A DNA stretch of 64,000 nt from Sphaerisporangium krabiense (GCF_014200435.1 NZ_JACHBR010000001.1:2480001-2544000); one strand, 5' to 3'; numbered from the stretch's first letter, positions 24,703-32,801 are shown. The notes: a model not told the origin generated them from the letters alone. A program made the numbers and translations.

Positions 24703-25224
24703 ATGCGAAGGTACATCACCCGGACCGCCCGCCTGCTGAGGGCGCCGGCCGTGGTGCTCGGATGCGCGGCCGTGGTGGCGGGATCCACGGCCGGGTCCAT
24801 GGCCGGGGCCGTCGCCGACGCCAAGCCCGAGCCGATTCGCAACAACGCCAACTCCAAGTGCCTGGACGCCGACCTGAACACGATCGCGCGCAACGGCACC
24901 AAGGTCCATCTCTGGCACTGCAACGGCTGGAACAACCAGAAATGGAACTACGACCGCAAGGCGCACACCATCCGCAGCCAGTACAACGGCCGGTGCCTGG
25001 ACGCCGACCTGAACGGCATCGCCGACAACGGCACCAAGGTGCAGCTCTGGGACTGCAACGGCTGGAGCAACCAGAAGTGGATCTACGACGCCGTCAGCCA
25101 CACGATCTACAGCCTCTACAACGGCCGGTGCCTGGACGCCGACCTCGGCGGCATCGGCAGTAACGGCACGAAGGTCCAGCTGTGGGAGTGCAACGGATGG
25201 GCCAACCAGAAATGGACGCTGTGA
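24703..25224 (+). CDS. Secreted ricin B-type lectin protein, three repeats
   Basis: A 173-residue exported protein with a signal peptide (LLRAPAVVLGCAAVVAGSTA) ending near ADA-K. The mature part is a single beta-trefoil of three similar units of about 42 residues, each with KCLDADL or RCLDADL, NGTKVxLWxCNGW and a closing QKW (QxW motif). All three carbohydrate-pocket Asp residues are kept. It probably binds sugars of plant, fungal or bacterial walls. It has no catalytic domain, which is unusual since such modules are often fused to glycosidases. The start 24703 has AGAGGAGA upstream. Confidence 0.9.
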   Translation: MRRYITRTARLLRAPAVVLGCAAVVAGSTAGSMAGAVADAKPEPIRNNANSKCLDADLNTIARNGTKVHLWHCNGWNNQKWNYDRKAHTIRSQYNGRCLDADLNGIADNGTKVQLWDCNGWSNQKWIYDAVSHTIYSLYNGRCLDADLGGIGSNGTKVQLWECNGWANQKWTL

Positions 25225-25320
25225 GCGCCCCCTCGCGGGCCGTCCCCCCGGCCGTGCCGATGGCATGGCCTCCTCGCATGCGGGTAGTGGGGTGCCGGAT
25301 GCCCGGAAAGGGGAGGAGCC

Positions 25321-25524
25321 GTGAAAAGAATCCTGCAACTCCTGGTGACCCGCTGGCTCGCGCGTACGCCGGTCGGCCTGGTCATCCTCGGTGTCGGCTG
25401 GTGGCTCACGCGCAGGCGGCGCGCCGGCAAGGCCGCGCCACCGCAGGATGTCCCGCGCGAGCCCGGCCGCGGATCCCGCGATCCTTACGCCCGGACGGCC
25501 CCCTCGCGGCGCGGGCGCGGGTAG
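25321..25524 (+). CDS. Small single-pass membrane protein (DUF6203-like)
   Basis: A 67-residue protein with one membrane helix (TPVGLVILGVGWWL, residues 16-29) followed by a basic stop-transfer RRRR and a Pro/Arg-rich tail. It resembles small actinobacterial proteins of the DUF6203 type, by memory of their pattern (KRILQLLVTRWLARTPVGL). Function is unknown. The GTG start sits behind GGGGAGGAG, an excellent ribosome site. A strong terminator at 25656 ends the transcript. Confidence 0.7.
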   Translation: MKRILQLLVTRWLARTPVGLVILGVGWWLTRRRRAGKAAPPQDVPREPGRGSRDPYARTAPSRRGRG

Positions 25525-25655
25525 CCTCCGCCGTTCTCCCCGGCGGGCCGCCGTCGCGTGCCGCGCGCCGGCCCCCGCCGAAGGCCGGCCACTTACCCCG
25601 CCGCCCTGGCGTACTCCGCCCCGGGAAGGCACTGCCACGTCTTTTACCCGCCTGG

Positions 25656-25694
25656 CCCCCGGACGGCCCTGAAGCCCGCCGTCCGGGGGTTTTC
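25656..25694 (+). terminator. Intrinsic terminator
   Basis: A perfect 12-bp stem CCCCCGGACGGC (25656-25667) and GCCGTCCGGGGG (25678-25689) with a 10-base loop, followed by TTTTC. Confidence 0.85.
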
Positions 25695-25724
25695 TCGTCT
25701 CCAGTGGACAGGCATCTTCCAATA

Positions 25725-25752
25725 GTGCAAACTGCCATAAGGAAGTTCGCAC
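25725..25752. promoter_or_regulatory. Inverted repeat at the PadR promoter
   Basis: GTGCAAACT (25725-25733) and AGTTCGCAC (25744-25752) match at 8 of 9 positions around a 10-bp AT-rich spacer, ending 16 bp before the PadR start. It is the likely autoregulatory site. Confidence 0.55.
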
Positions 25753-25768
25753 CACGAAGGAGACGGCG

Positions 25769-26392
25769 ATGGCACGCCGCAGGGCCGACCGCGACCTGAC
25801 GTCGCTCACGGTGCTCGCGCTGCTCTCCGTACGCCCGAGCCACCCCTACGAGCTGCACCGGTTCATCGTCGAGACCCACAAGGACTACGTCACCGGCCTC
25901 CCCCGCAGCCTCTACCACGCCGTCGACCGGCTGGTCGCGGAGGAGCTGATCGGTCCGGTGGAGACGACCCGCGAGGGCCGCCGCCCCGAGCGCACGGTGT
26001 ACGAGATCACGGCCGAGGGGCGGGCGGAGCTGGGCAGCCGCCTCAAGCGCCTGCTGGAGGACCCCGAGTCCGACGGCCGGGCGTTCGTGGCGGCGATCTC
26101 GCTGGTGGGGTGCCTGTCCCCCGAGGAGGCCCGCCGCGCCCTGCGGACCCGCGCCGCCACCCTGGAGGGCATGGTCGTCGCCCAGGACGCCTACATCTCC
26201 GGCCTCACCGCGACCGGCCTGCCGCCGATCCTCCTGCTGGAGGTCGAATGCGTCAGGGCGCTGCGCGCGGCCGAGCTCGACTGGGTGCGCGGCGTGCTCG
26301 CGCGCCTGGAGTCGGGGGAGCTCGGCTGGACCGGCGCGCTCAAGTCCGGCCTGCTGGACGACCTGCTGGGCGAGGAGCGGCCGCCCGCGTGA
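25769..26392 (+). CDS. PadR-family transcriptional regulator
   Basis: A 207-residue regulator. The winged helix (residues 8-85) has LTVLALLSVRPSHPYELHRF, LPRSLYHAVDRLVAEELIGP as recognition helix and RRPERTVYEITAEGRAEL as wing. The C-terminal half is the helical dimerisation domain of PadR subfamily 2 type. It should repress its own promoter through the inverted repeat just upstream. The natural ligand and other targets are unknown; the neighbouring SnoaL-like gene lies 150 bp downstream beyond a hairpin and could be a target. AGGAGA precedes the ATG. Confidence 0.9.
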   Translation: MARRRADRDLTSLTVLALLSVRPSHPYELHRFIVETHKDYVTGLPRSLYHAVDRLVAEELIGPVETTREGRRPERTVYEITAEGRAELGSRLKRLLEDPESDGRAFVAAISLVGCLSPEEARRALRTRAATLEGMVVAQDAYISGLTATGLPPILLLEVECVRALRAAELDWVRGVLARLESGELGWTGALKSGLLDDLLGEERPPA

Positions 26393-26398
26393 AAGAGA

Positions 26399-26432
26399 CC
26401 GCCGGCCGGGTGCGCCAACACCCGGCCGGCGG
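26399..26432 (+). terminator. Hairpin terminator after PadR
   Basis: A perfect 14-bp GC stem CCGCCGGCCGGGTG/CACCCGGCCGGCGG with a 6-base loop, starting 7 bp after the stop. No T-run follows, as often in this GC range. Confidence 0.7.
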
Positions 26433-26545
26433 CCGTAACCCGAACAGATCCGCGAAGGCGGCCGTCCAGGGTCACCCGGCCTCCAAGGATAGGCGCCCCC
26501 GCGGATCGATCCCGTGCCCTGAGGGGCCTTTCCGAGGAGAGATCC

Positions 26546-26983
26546 ATGACCGAGACGGCCACCGCCGAGATCCACGACCTGCTGCGCCGCATGACCGACG
26601 CCTGGAACGCCGGGGACGCGCGCGCCTACGCCGGGCAGTTCACCGAGGACGCCGACTACATCACGTTCTTCGGCATGCGCATGACCGGCCGCGAGGCCAT
26701 CGAGCAGTCGCACCGGGCCCTCTTCGAGGGGCCGCTGAAGGGCGTCAAGCTGACGGGGAGCGCCTCCGGGCCCGCCGCGCCGTCGATCCGGTTCCTGCGG
26801 CCGGACGTCGCGGTCGTGATCGCCTCGGGCGGCTCCACGCTGGACGGCCGCCCCGCGCCGGAACGCGACTCGATCATCTCGCTCACCGCCGTGCGTGAGC
26901 CGGACGCGTGGCGGTTCGCCGCCTTCCAGAACACCCGCGCGGCGAGCCCGGAGCAACTGCGGGCCATGGGCGGAGCACGGTGA
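26546..26983 (+). CDS. SnoaL-like / SgcJ-EcaC family protein
   Basis: A 145-residue protein of the NTF2-like fold: TAEIHDLLRRMTDAWNAGDA, YAGQFTEDADYITFFGMRM, then RDSIISLTAVREPDAWRFAAF and FQNT at the end. This is the SgcJ/EcaC/DUF4440 pattern. Members occur in antibiotic clusters as cyclases or accessory proteins and also as orphan proteins. No catalytic role can be read from the sequence. GAGGAGA precedes the ATG. The gene is convergent with the AI-2E transporter gene and shares a terminator. Confidence 0.88.
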   Translation: MTETATAEIHDLLRRMTDAWNAGDARAYAGQFTEDADYITFFGMRMTGREAIEQSHRALFEGPLKGVKLTGSASGPAAPSIRFLRPDVAVVIASGGSTLDGRPAPERDSIISLTAVREPDAWRFAAFQNTRAASPEQLRAMGGAR

Positions 26984-26987
26984 GGAC

Positions 26988-27024
26988 GACGGCTCTGGCC
27001 GGGCGCCGCCCGGCCAGAGCCGTC
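26988..27024. terminator. Bidirectional terminator between convergent genes
   Basis: An almost uninterrupted 18-bp inverted repeat, GACGGCTCTGGCCGGGCG and CGCCCGGCCAGAGCCGTC, sits in the 48 bp between the two stops. Confidence 0.8.
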
Positions 27025-27031
27025 ACCGGCC

Positions 27032-28261
27032 TCACAGCCGTTCCTGGCGGGGTACCACGACCTCCCTGACCAGGAGCAGGATCGCGGCGGCCAGGGGGAT
27101 GCCGAGCAGGGCGCCGACGATGCCGAGCAGTGCCCCGCCGAGCAGCGCGCCGATGATCGTGGCGATGGGCGGCACGTCCACCGAGGACTTGAACACCCGC
27201 GGCGAGATCATGTAGTTCTCGATCTGCTGGTAGACCACGAAGAAGATCACGCACGCGATGCCGGCCTGCATCGAGGTCAGGAACCCCACCCCCGAGGCGA
27301 CCGCCGCGCCGAGCACCGCCCCCACCATCGGGATGAGGTCGGTCACCGCCACGAAGATCGCCAGCGGCAGCGCGTACGGCACCTTCAGCACGGCCAGGAA
27401 GATGTACGTCACCACGCCGGCGATCAGCGAGATGATCAGGTTCCCCGCGACGTACCCGCCGATCTGCTTGATGATCTCGTCGCTGAGCAGCCGCACCCGC
27501 GTGCGGCGGGAGCGCGGGACGAGCCGGTAGCCCGTCTCCTTGATCGAGTTCAGCGAGCCGAGGAAGTAGAGGGTCAGCACCAGCACCGTGAGGCCACTGA
27601 ACAGCGCGCTGATCACGACGCTCGCCACGCCCAGCAGCCCGCCGAACATCTGGCTCGCCAGGTCGCCGCTGGTGACGTACTGCTGGAGCTTCTCCAGGAG
27701 CTGGTAGCGCTCGTCCACCGAGCGGATCATCGGGTGGTTCTGGAGTTGCTGGACGTACTCGGGCAGGTGCTGGACGAAGCCCGTCGTCTGCTCGGTGAGC
27801 GGGGGGACGATGGCCAGGCCGAACACCACGAAGAACGCGATGACGGCGCCGAACACGATCGCGATCGCCGTCCGCCGGGACAGGTTCCTGCGCTGCAGCC
27901 ACTCCACGGCGGGGTTCAGGCCGATGGCGAGGAACAGCGAGACGATGATGAGGACGAGCGCCGAGCCGGCGCTCGCGATGGCCTGGACGAGCAGCCACGC
28001 GGTCAGCACGCCGAGCGCGGCGGTCAGGCCGAACAGGAAGGGGTTGCTCCGCAGCGGGCGTCCAGGGCGCCCGAACGGATTCTCGTCGCGGTCGTCCACC
28101 TCGCGCGCGGAGGCGCGTGGCGGGGCGTCGTCGCGCGGCGCGGGATCGGGGGTGCGCGCGGAGGCGGCGGCGGTGTCGCCGCCGCTCGGCGCGGGGCCGG
28201 CCGGGAACGGGGGAAAGACGCTGGAGATCTCGGCGCGGTCGGAACTGCCAGTCTCGGACAC
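27032..28261 (-). CDS. AI-2E family transporter (UPF0118)
   Basis: A 409-residue inner-membrane protein. After an 80-residue charged, disordered N-terminus, membrane segments follow near 83-125, 137-160, 220-250 and 270-340. Family features include SALVLIIVSLFLAIGLNPAV, GLAIVPPLTEQT and the late IGGYVAGNLIISLIAGVVTY. The family contains the TqsA/AI-2 exporter and sodium-proton antiporters, so the cargo is uncertain. It ends at 27032 at a strong shared terminator and begins just downstream of the DUF5324-like gene's terminator. Confidence 0.9.
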   Translation of the reverse strand: MSETGSSDRAEISSVFPPFPAGPAPSGGDTAAASARTPDPAPRDDAPPRASAREVDDRDENPFGRPGRPLRSNPFLFGLTAALGVLTAWLLVQAIASAGSALVLIIVSLFLAIGLNPAVEWLQRRNLSRRTAIAIVFGAVIAFFVVFGLAIVPPLTEQTTGFVQHLPEYVQQLQNHPMIRSVDERYQLLEKLQQYVTSGDLASQMFGGLLGVASVVISALFSGLTVLVLTLYFLGSLNSIKETGYRLVPRSRRTRVRLLSDEIIKQIGGYVAGNLIISLIAGVVTYIFLAVLKVPYALPLAIFVAVTDLIPMVGAVLGAAVASGVGFLTSMQAGIACVIFFVVYQQIENYMISPRVFKSSVDVPPIATIIGALLGGALLGIVGALLGIPLAAAILLLVREVVVPRQERL

Positions 28262-28343
28262 GCGACTCCGCTTCCCCGTAGGGCACGGGGTAGTCGCACC
28301 TTCGCCCTGATAAAGCCCGAAAAATCCTGATCTATCCCCTCAA

Positions 28344-28384
28344 CGCACCCGCCCCCCGGAGTGGTCGTCCGGGGGGCGGGTGCG
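28344..28384 (-). terminator. Terminator after the DUF5324-like gene
   Basis: A 17-bp perfect stem CGCACCCGCCCCCCGGA and TCCGGGGGGCGGGTGCG with a 7-base loop, just downstream of the minus-strand stop at 28397. Confidence 0.8.
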
Positions 28385-28396
28385 GGGGCCAAGCGA

Positions 28397-28894
28397 TCAG
28401 TAAATGCGGCGCGAGCTCTCTTCGGTCGTCGCACCGGTCTCCTCGGCGGCGCCCGTCGGCTCCGCTCGCTCTCCGGACCACCTGCTGGCGTCGGCCGAGG
28501 TGTCCTTCATCGAGTCGGCCCACTGACGGGCGTTGTTGCGGTAAAGGACGATGCCCACCGCGCACGCGGCGAAGCCCGCGAGCAGCGCGATCGTCGACCA
28601 CCGCCCCCGGCCGCGGCGCCGGAGCGTCGGCGACGGGTCGATGGCCTCCGCGGCCTGGGTGAGGAACTGGCTCACCTTGGGCGCGATCTGCTCCTCGACG
28701 GAATGGGCGGCGCGGTCCAGCATCGGCGCGGCCCAGACCCGGGCATCCTCGATACGGTGCGAGGCGACGTCACGCGCGTTGCTCGCCACCGGGCGGACCT
28801 GTTCGGCCGTCCGCCTGGCCTGGGTCTTGATCCGACCCATCCGCGTCTCCGGTAGAACCATGGTGACGCGGCGTTTTCTCATTGTCAGGGACAC
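28397..28894 (-). CDS. Membrane-anchored hypothetical protein (DUF5324-like)
   Basis: A 165-residue protein. The first 95 residues are amphipathic helices rich in Ala, Arg and Glu (ETRMGRIKTQARRTAEQVRP and similar). One membrane helix lies at STIALLAGFAACAVGIVLY (around 100-118), and the tail is disordered and charged. It resembles DUF5324 proteins found next to ppiA in actinobacteria. The start GTG 28894 is chosen because GGGGAGG lies 5 bp upstream. Function is unknown. It is divergent from ppiA and marks the left edge of the origin-proximal conserved block. Confidence 0.7.
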   Translation of the reverse strand: MSLTMRKRRVTMVLPETRMGRIKTQARRTAEQVRPVASNARDVASHRIEDARVWAAPMLDRAAHSVEEQIAPKVSQFLTQAAEAIDPSPTLRRRGRGRWSTIALLAGFAACAVGIVLYRNNARQWADSMKDTSADASRWSGERAEPTGAAEETGATTEESSRRIY

Positions 28895-29057
28895 GATAGC
28901 CTCCCCTGTCCTTGGGGCCCCGCAGGCTCACCTTCCCGAACGATGGCGGCTCAATCCTGAGGCGGCATGGGAGGATGCCGGGTAGGCCAATGCGCCATAG
29001 TCCTGAAAACACCACAGAACAAACCCATAAAAGGGCATCGAAGGGGGCAGTCCTCTC

Positions 29058-29591
29058 GTGGCTGAGAATCTCATCGCCAAGCTCCGCACCAGTCTCGGAG
29101 ACATCAAACTCCGTCTCTTCCCTGACCACGCGCCGAAGACCGTGCGCAACTTCGTCGAACTCGCCGAGGGCACCCGCGAGTGGACCCATCCCGAGACCGG
29201 GCAGAAGTCCAACGACCGGCTCTACGACGGCACGATCTTCCACCGGGTGATCCAGGGGTTCATGATCCAGGGCGGCGACCCGCTCGGCCAGGGCATCGGC
29301 GGCCCCGGCTACGACTTCGACGACGAGATCCACCCGGACCTCCAGTTCAACCGGCCGTACCTGCTGGCCATGGCCAACGCGGGCAAGCGGTTCGGACGCG
29401 GCACGAACGGCTCGCAGTTCTTCATCACCGTCGTGCCCACGCCGCACCTCAACACCAAGCACACCATCTTCGGCGAGGTGATCGAGGGCCACGAGGTCGT
29501 CGACGCGATCTCCAAGACCCCGACCCGGCAGGAGCGGCCCCTCACCGACGTCGTGCTGCAGGAGGTCGTCATCGAGCGCGTGCAGTCCTGA
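29058..29591 (+). CDS. ppiA: Peptidyl-prolyl cis-trans isomerase, cyclophilin type
   Basis: A 177-residue cyclophilin. Family motifs are FHRVIQGFMIQGGDPLGQGI (catalytic Arg and the Phe/Met/Gln pocket), MANAGKRFGRGTNGSQFFIT and HTIFGEVIEGHEVVDAI. It lacks a signal peptide, so it acts in the cytoplasm. The GTG start at 29058 follows a run of G residues at a somewhat long distance. In mycobacteria and relatives the same gene (ppiA) opens the conserved block that follows here, which supports the name. Confidence 0.93.
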   Translation: MAENLIAKLRTSLGDIKLRLFPDHAPKTVRNFVELAEGTREWTHPETGQKSNDRLYDGTIFHRVIQGFMIQGGDPLGQGIGGPGYDFDDEIHPDLQFNRPYLLAMANAGKRFGRGTNGSQFFITVVPTPHLNTKHTIFGEVIEGHEVVDAISKTPTRQERPLTDVVLQEVVIERVQS

Positions 29592-29758
29592 CGCGTTCCG
29601 GCGCGAGCGCGTGGGGGGCGGGCCGGCCGGCCGGTCCCCCCGCGCCGCGGGCCGTTTTCGCGTGGTTCTCCAGGTGTAACGGCGCGGGGCGCTCGAACGG
29701 CTGCATAGGGTGGCAGTCTGTGGAGTAAGCGCACCGGCGAAGGGGCCGCGAACAGGCG

Positions 29759-30640
29759 ATGACCACTCAGCCCGACCACCCGAATCCGGCGGACCGGCCC
29801 CAGGGGCCGGAGCGGCCCGATCCGAACACCAGCGACGCGCTCCCGATGTGCTACCGCCATCCGGACCGCGAGACCTACGTGCGCTGCCAGCGCTGCGACC
29901 GCTCCATCTGCCCGGACTGCATGCGCGCCGCCGCGGTGGGCCACCAGTGCCCCGAGTGCGTGCGCGACGGCAACAAGACCGTACGCCGCGCCGAGGCGGC
30001 CTTCGGCGGCAGGCCCGTCACCACCCCGGTGGTGACCTGGGCCCTCCTGGCGATCAACGTGCTCGCCTACCTCGGCGAGGTCATCAACGCGCCGGCGGTC
30101 CTCGACCGGTTCATGATGTCGGCCGACCACGTCGCGGCCGGGGAGTGGTGGCGGCTGTTCACCAGCGCCTTCCTGCACGCCGAGCCGCCGTCGTACTGGC
30201 ACATCCTCTTCAACATGTGGGCGCTGTTCGCCATCGGCCCGCAACTGGAGAAGATCCTCGGCTCGCTGCGGTTCGCCGCCGTCTACCTGCTGTCGGCGCT
30301 CGGCGGCTCCATGGCCGTCTACCTCTTCGGCAGCTACGCCGTCGGAGCCTCGGGCGCGATCTACGGCCTGTTCGGGGCGATGTTCGTGATCTCGCGCCGC
30401 ATGGGCTACGACGTGCGCGGGGTGCTGTGGCTCATCGGCATCAACGTCGTGCTGACGTTCGTGGTGCCGGGCATCAGCTGGCAGGGCCACCTCGGCGGGC
30501 TCGTGGCGGGAGCGGTGGTGACCGCGTTGTTCGCCTACGCGCCCGCCCGGAGCCGCAAGGCGTTCCAGCTCGCGACCGTCGCCGGAATGCTCGTGGTGTA
30601 CCTGGCCATCCTCATGGCGGTGCCGCCGCTGGCCGCCTGA
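29759..30640 (+). CDS. Rhomboid intramembrane serine protease with N-terminal zinc finger
   Basis: A 293-residue membrane protease. Residues 30-67 form a B-box-like zinc finger (CYRHPDRETYVRCQRCDRSI, then CPDCMRAAAVGHQCPEC). Six membrane helices follow. The catalytic serine is in VGASGAIYGLFG and the catalytic histidine in WQGHLGGLVAG. HILFNMWALF is the conserved helix 2 segment. It cleaves substrates within the membrane; the substrate is unknown. Its position after ppiA is conserved in actinobacteria. The zinc finger is a common actinobacterial addition and may recruit substrates. Confidence 0.92.
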   Translation: MTTQPDHPNPADRPQGPERPDPNTSDALPMCYRHPDRETYVRCQRCDRSICPDCMRAAAVGHQCPECVRDGNKTVRRAEAAFGGRPVTTPVVTWALLAINVLAYLGEVINAPAVLDRFMMSADHVAAGEWWRLFTSAFLHAEPPSYWHILFNMWALFAIGPQLEKILGSLRFAAVYLLSALGGSMAVYLFGSYAVGASGAIYGLFGAMFVISRRMGYDVRGVLWLIGINVVLTFVVPGISWQGHLGGLVAGAVVTALFAYAPARSRKAFQLATVAGMLVVYLAILMAVPPLAA

Positions 30641-30666
30641 CCGGAGGGCGGGCTGCTTCCCCAGGT

Positions 30667-30675
30667 TGTGGATAA
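30667..30675. promoter_or_regulatory. DnaA-box match
   Basis: TGTGGATAA is the exact complement of the consensus DnaA box TTATCCACA. A second imperfect TGTGGAAAA follows 12 bp later. Two sites do not make an origin. Confidence 0.35.
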
Positions 30676-30726
30676 AGCCTGTGGAAAAAGTCCGCCCCCG
30701 TCGGCGAACAGCCGCTCAGGACGGGC

Positions 30727-30972
30727 TCACCGCCAGCGGGTGGACAGCACCACGCCGAAGATGATGAAGACGAACCCGGCGAGAAGGTTCCAGTTGCCCA
30801 GCGTGACGATACCTGGCAGATCCGGCGCGATGTAGAAGAGCGCGATCCACAGGATGCCGATGATCCATGACGCGACCATGACCGGTGCCAGCCACCGAGG
30901 GCTCACCTTCACCTGCTGCGACTTCTGGGGCGGGGTGTAGACCGCCTTCTTGCGAGTGTGAGACTTGGGCAC
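30727..30972 (-). CDS. crgA: Cell division protein CrgA
   Basis: An 81-residue membrane protein starting at GTG 30972 (PKSHTRKKAVYTPPQKSQQV), the standard CrgA opening. AGGAGAG lies just upstream, and the longer frame to 31038 is not needed. Two membrane helices follow (WLAPVMVASWIIGILWIALF and NWNLLAGFVFIIFGVVLS). CrgA sits at the septum, binds FtsZ/FtsQ/PBPs and controls septum timing. The gene is on the opposite strand from ppiA and sortase, as in many actinobacteria. Confidence 0.95.
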   Translation of the reverse strand: MPKSHTRKKAVYTPPQKSQQVKVSPRWLAPVMVASWIIGILWIALFYIAPDLPGIVTLGNWNLLAGFVFIIFGVVLSTRWR

Positions 30973-31282
30973 GGCAGCTCTCCTGGTGGGGACCCGCGCA
31001 GGTGGCGCGGGCTCTGGCGCCAGCCGGTTCGCTGGCATACGAGGTCCGGAGCAAGCCTAGTCGGCGCGGGCGCGAACGGCGATTCCTAAGTGAACAAGCT
31101 TTCGTTCAGAGGTGCCGGAAATTCTTGATCGGCCCCGGCCGCCCCGGGCAAAGAGGCGGTCAAGCAGCCGTCGGTCTCCCGGCGCGCGCCACCCCTCGCC
31201 GATACTCTGGCGGCGCAGGGCGCACCGGGGCGCCCGGTCACCTCCCGGGAGGGGGCAGGCCGCCCGCGGCCACCGAGACGCC

Positions 31283-31906
31283 ATGAGAATGCTGCTGCGC
31301 ACGTGCGGCGAGCTCAGCGTCACCGGCGGCCTGGTCATGCTGCTGTTCTGCGCCTACCTGCTGTGGGGCACCAGCTCCTACACCGAGTGGTACCAGAGCC
31401 TGCTGAAACGCCGGCTCCTGGAGACCTCCAAGGTCGTCCACCACGGCGGCAAGCTCTCCAAGATCGACCTAGGCGACGCCGTCGCGCTCATCCGCATCCC
31501 CCGCCTCGGCCGCGACTACGAGTACGCCGTCCTCGAAGGCGTCACCGCCGAGGACCTGCGCCGGGGGCCGGGCCACTACCCGGGGACGGCGCGGCCGGGC
31601 GCGGTCGGCAACTTCGTCCTGTCCGGGCACCGCACCACCTACGCCGCCCCCTTCAACAGGATCGACGAGCTGCGCCGCGGCGACGAGATCGTGGTCGAGG
31701 CCCCCGAGGCGCGCTACACCTACCGCGTCTCCGGCAAGTCCGTCGTTGACCCCTCCCAGGTCGAGGTCATCGCGCCCGTGCCCGGCCATCCCGGCCGCAG
31801 GCCCAGCGAGGCGATGATCACCCTCACCACGTGCCACCCCGAGTACTCGGCCCGGCAGCGTCTCGTCGTCTACGGCGTCCTGGCGGGCACGCGGGAGCGG
31901 CGGTAG
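31283..31906 (+). CDS. Class E sortase
   Basis: A 207-residue membrane-anchored transpeptidase. A signal anchor is at residues 13-33 (TGGLVMLLFCAYLLWG). The catalytic residues are His in SGHRTTYAAPF, Cys in TLTTCHPEYSARQR and Arg in the same segment. Class E sortases of high-GC Gram-positives recognise LAxTG-type signals and attach proteins such as pili or chaplins to peptidoglycan. No substrate gene is evident in the window. It precedes a tiny membrane-protein gene and pabA, probably in one transcript. Confidence 0.92.
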   Translation: MRMLLRTCGELSVTGGLVMLLFCAYLLWGTSSYTEWYQSLLKRRLLETSKVVHHGGKLSKIDLGDAVALIRIPRLGRDYEYAVLEGVTAEDLRRGPGHYPGTARPGAVGNFVLSGHRTTYAAPFNRIDELRRGDEIVVEAPEARYTYRVSGKSVVDPSQVEVIAPVPGHPGRRPSEAMITLTTCHPEYSARQRLVVYGVLAGTRERR

Positions 31907-31938
31907 ACCCGGCGTCTCCACCCGAGCGAGGAGGACCC

Positions 31939-32097
31939 ATGTACGGATGGCTCTGGCGCGTGATCCCCGGCGGCACCCTGGTCAAGCTGGCCACGGTGCT
32001 GGCGCTGACCGGTTGCGCGGGGGTCGTACTCTGGTATGTCGTGTTCCCGATGCTGGAGCCCCACGTGCCACTCGACCGGGCGACCGTAGGCCGATGA
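31939..32097 (+). CDS. 52-residue membrane protein between sortase and pabA
   Basis: A small protein (YGWLWRVIPGGTLVKLATVL) with one membrane helix (VKLATVLALTGCAGVVLWYVV). GAGGAGG precedes the ATG. Its TGA overlaps the pabA ATG (ATGA), so it is translated together with pabA. It is common at this place in actinobacteria. Function unknown; the sortase, its upstream neighbour, is the obvious partner candidate. Confidence 0.8.
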   Translation: MYGWLWRVIPGGTLVKLATVLALTGCAGVVLWYVVFPMLEPHVPLDRATVGR

Positions 32098-32666
32098 CCC
32101 GCGTGCTCGTCGTGGACAACCATGACAGCTTCGTCCACACGATCGTGCAGTACCTCCGCCGGCTGGGCGCCGACTGCGACGTCCGGCCACGCGACCATGT
32201 CCGGGTACGCGACGCCGAGAGCTACGACGGCGTGGTGATCAGCCCCGGCCCCGGCACGCCGGAGGCCGCGGGCGTCAGCGTGCCCCTGGTGAACTACTGC
32301 GTCCTGCGCGACGTCCCCCTGCTCGGCGTCTGCCTCGGGCACCAGGCCATCGCGGTGGCCGAGGGCGGCGTCGTCGCCCGGGCGCCCGAGCTGATGCACG
32401 GGCGCACCAGCGCCGTCTCCCACGACGGCAAGGGGGTGTTCGCGGGCCTCCCGTCGCCGGTGACCATGACGCGCTACCACTCGCTGGCCGTGGTCCCGGA
32501 GACGATGCCCGAGGTCCTGGAGGTGAGCGCGGTCAGCGAGACCGGGGTCGTCATGGGGCTTCGCCACCGGCTGGCGCGGGTCGAGGGCGTGCAGTTCCAC
32601 CCCGAGTCCGTGCTCTCGGAACACGGCCACGAACTTTTCCGAAATTGGCTCACACAGATCGTGTAA
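32094..32666 (+). CDS. pabA: Glutamine amidotransferase subunit (PabA/TrpG)
   Basis: A 190-residue class I glutamine amidotransferase. The nucleophile cysteine is in LLGVCLGHQAIA, and the His-Glu pair in GVQFHPESVLSEHG. The opening RVLVVDNHDSFVHTIVQYL is typical of TrpG/PabA. It delivers ammonia from glutamine to aminodeoxychorismate or anthranilate synthase. The synthase partner is not nearby, so whether it serves folate, tryptophan or both is open; in this genomic position it is usually annotated pabA/trpG. Confidence 0.92.
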   Translation: MTRVLVVDNHDSFVHTIVQYLRRLGADCDVRPRDHVRVRDAESYDGVVISPGPGTPEAAGVSVPLVNYCVLRDVPLLGVCLGHQAIAVAEGGVVARAPELMHGRTSAVSHDGKGVFAGLPSPVTMTRYHSLAVVPETMPEVLEVSAVSETGVVMGLRHRLARVEGVQFHPESVLSEHGHELFRNWLTQIV

Positions 32667-32697
32667 CGCCGGGGGGCCTCAGGACGACTAACCGGTT

Positions 32698-32736
32698 GAG
32701 GGTCTCCGCCGTCGCCCCCGAGCGGCGGAGACCCTC
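32698..32736 (+). terminator. Terminator after pabA
   Basis: GAGGGTCTCCGCCG (32698-32711) and CGGCGGAGACCCTC (32723-32736) form a perfect 14-bp stem, followed by TTCTC. Confidence 0.8.
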
Positions 32737-32801
32737 TTCTCATGTCCGCCCCTGAAGTCCTGAACACGCCCGGCGGACGCCTTCCTGCCCTCTGACACGC
32801 G

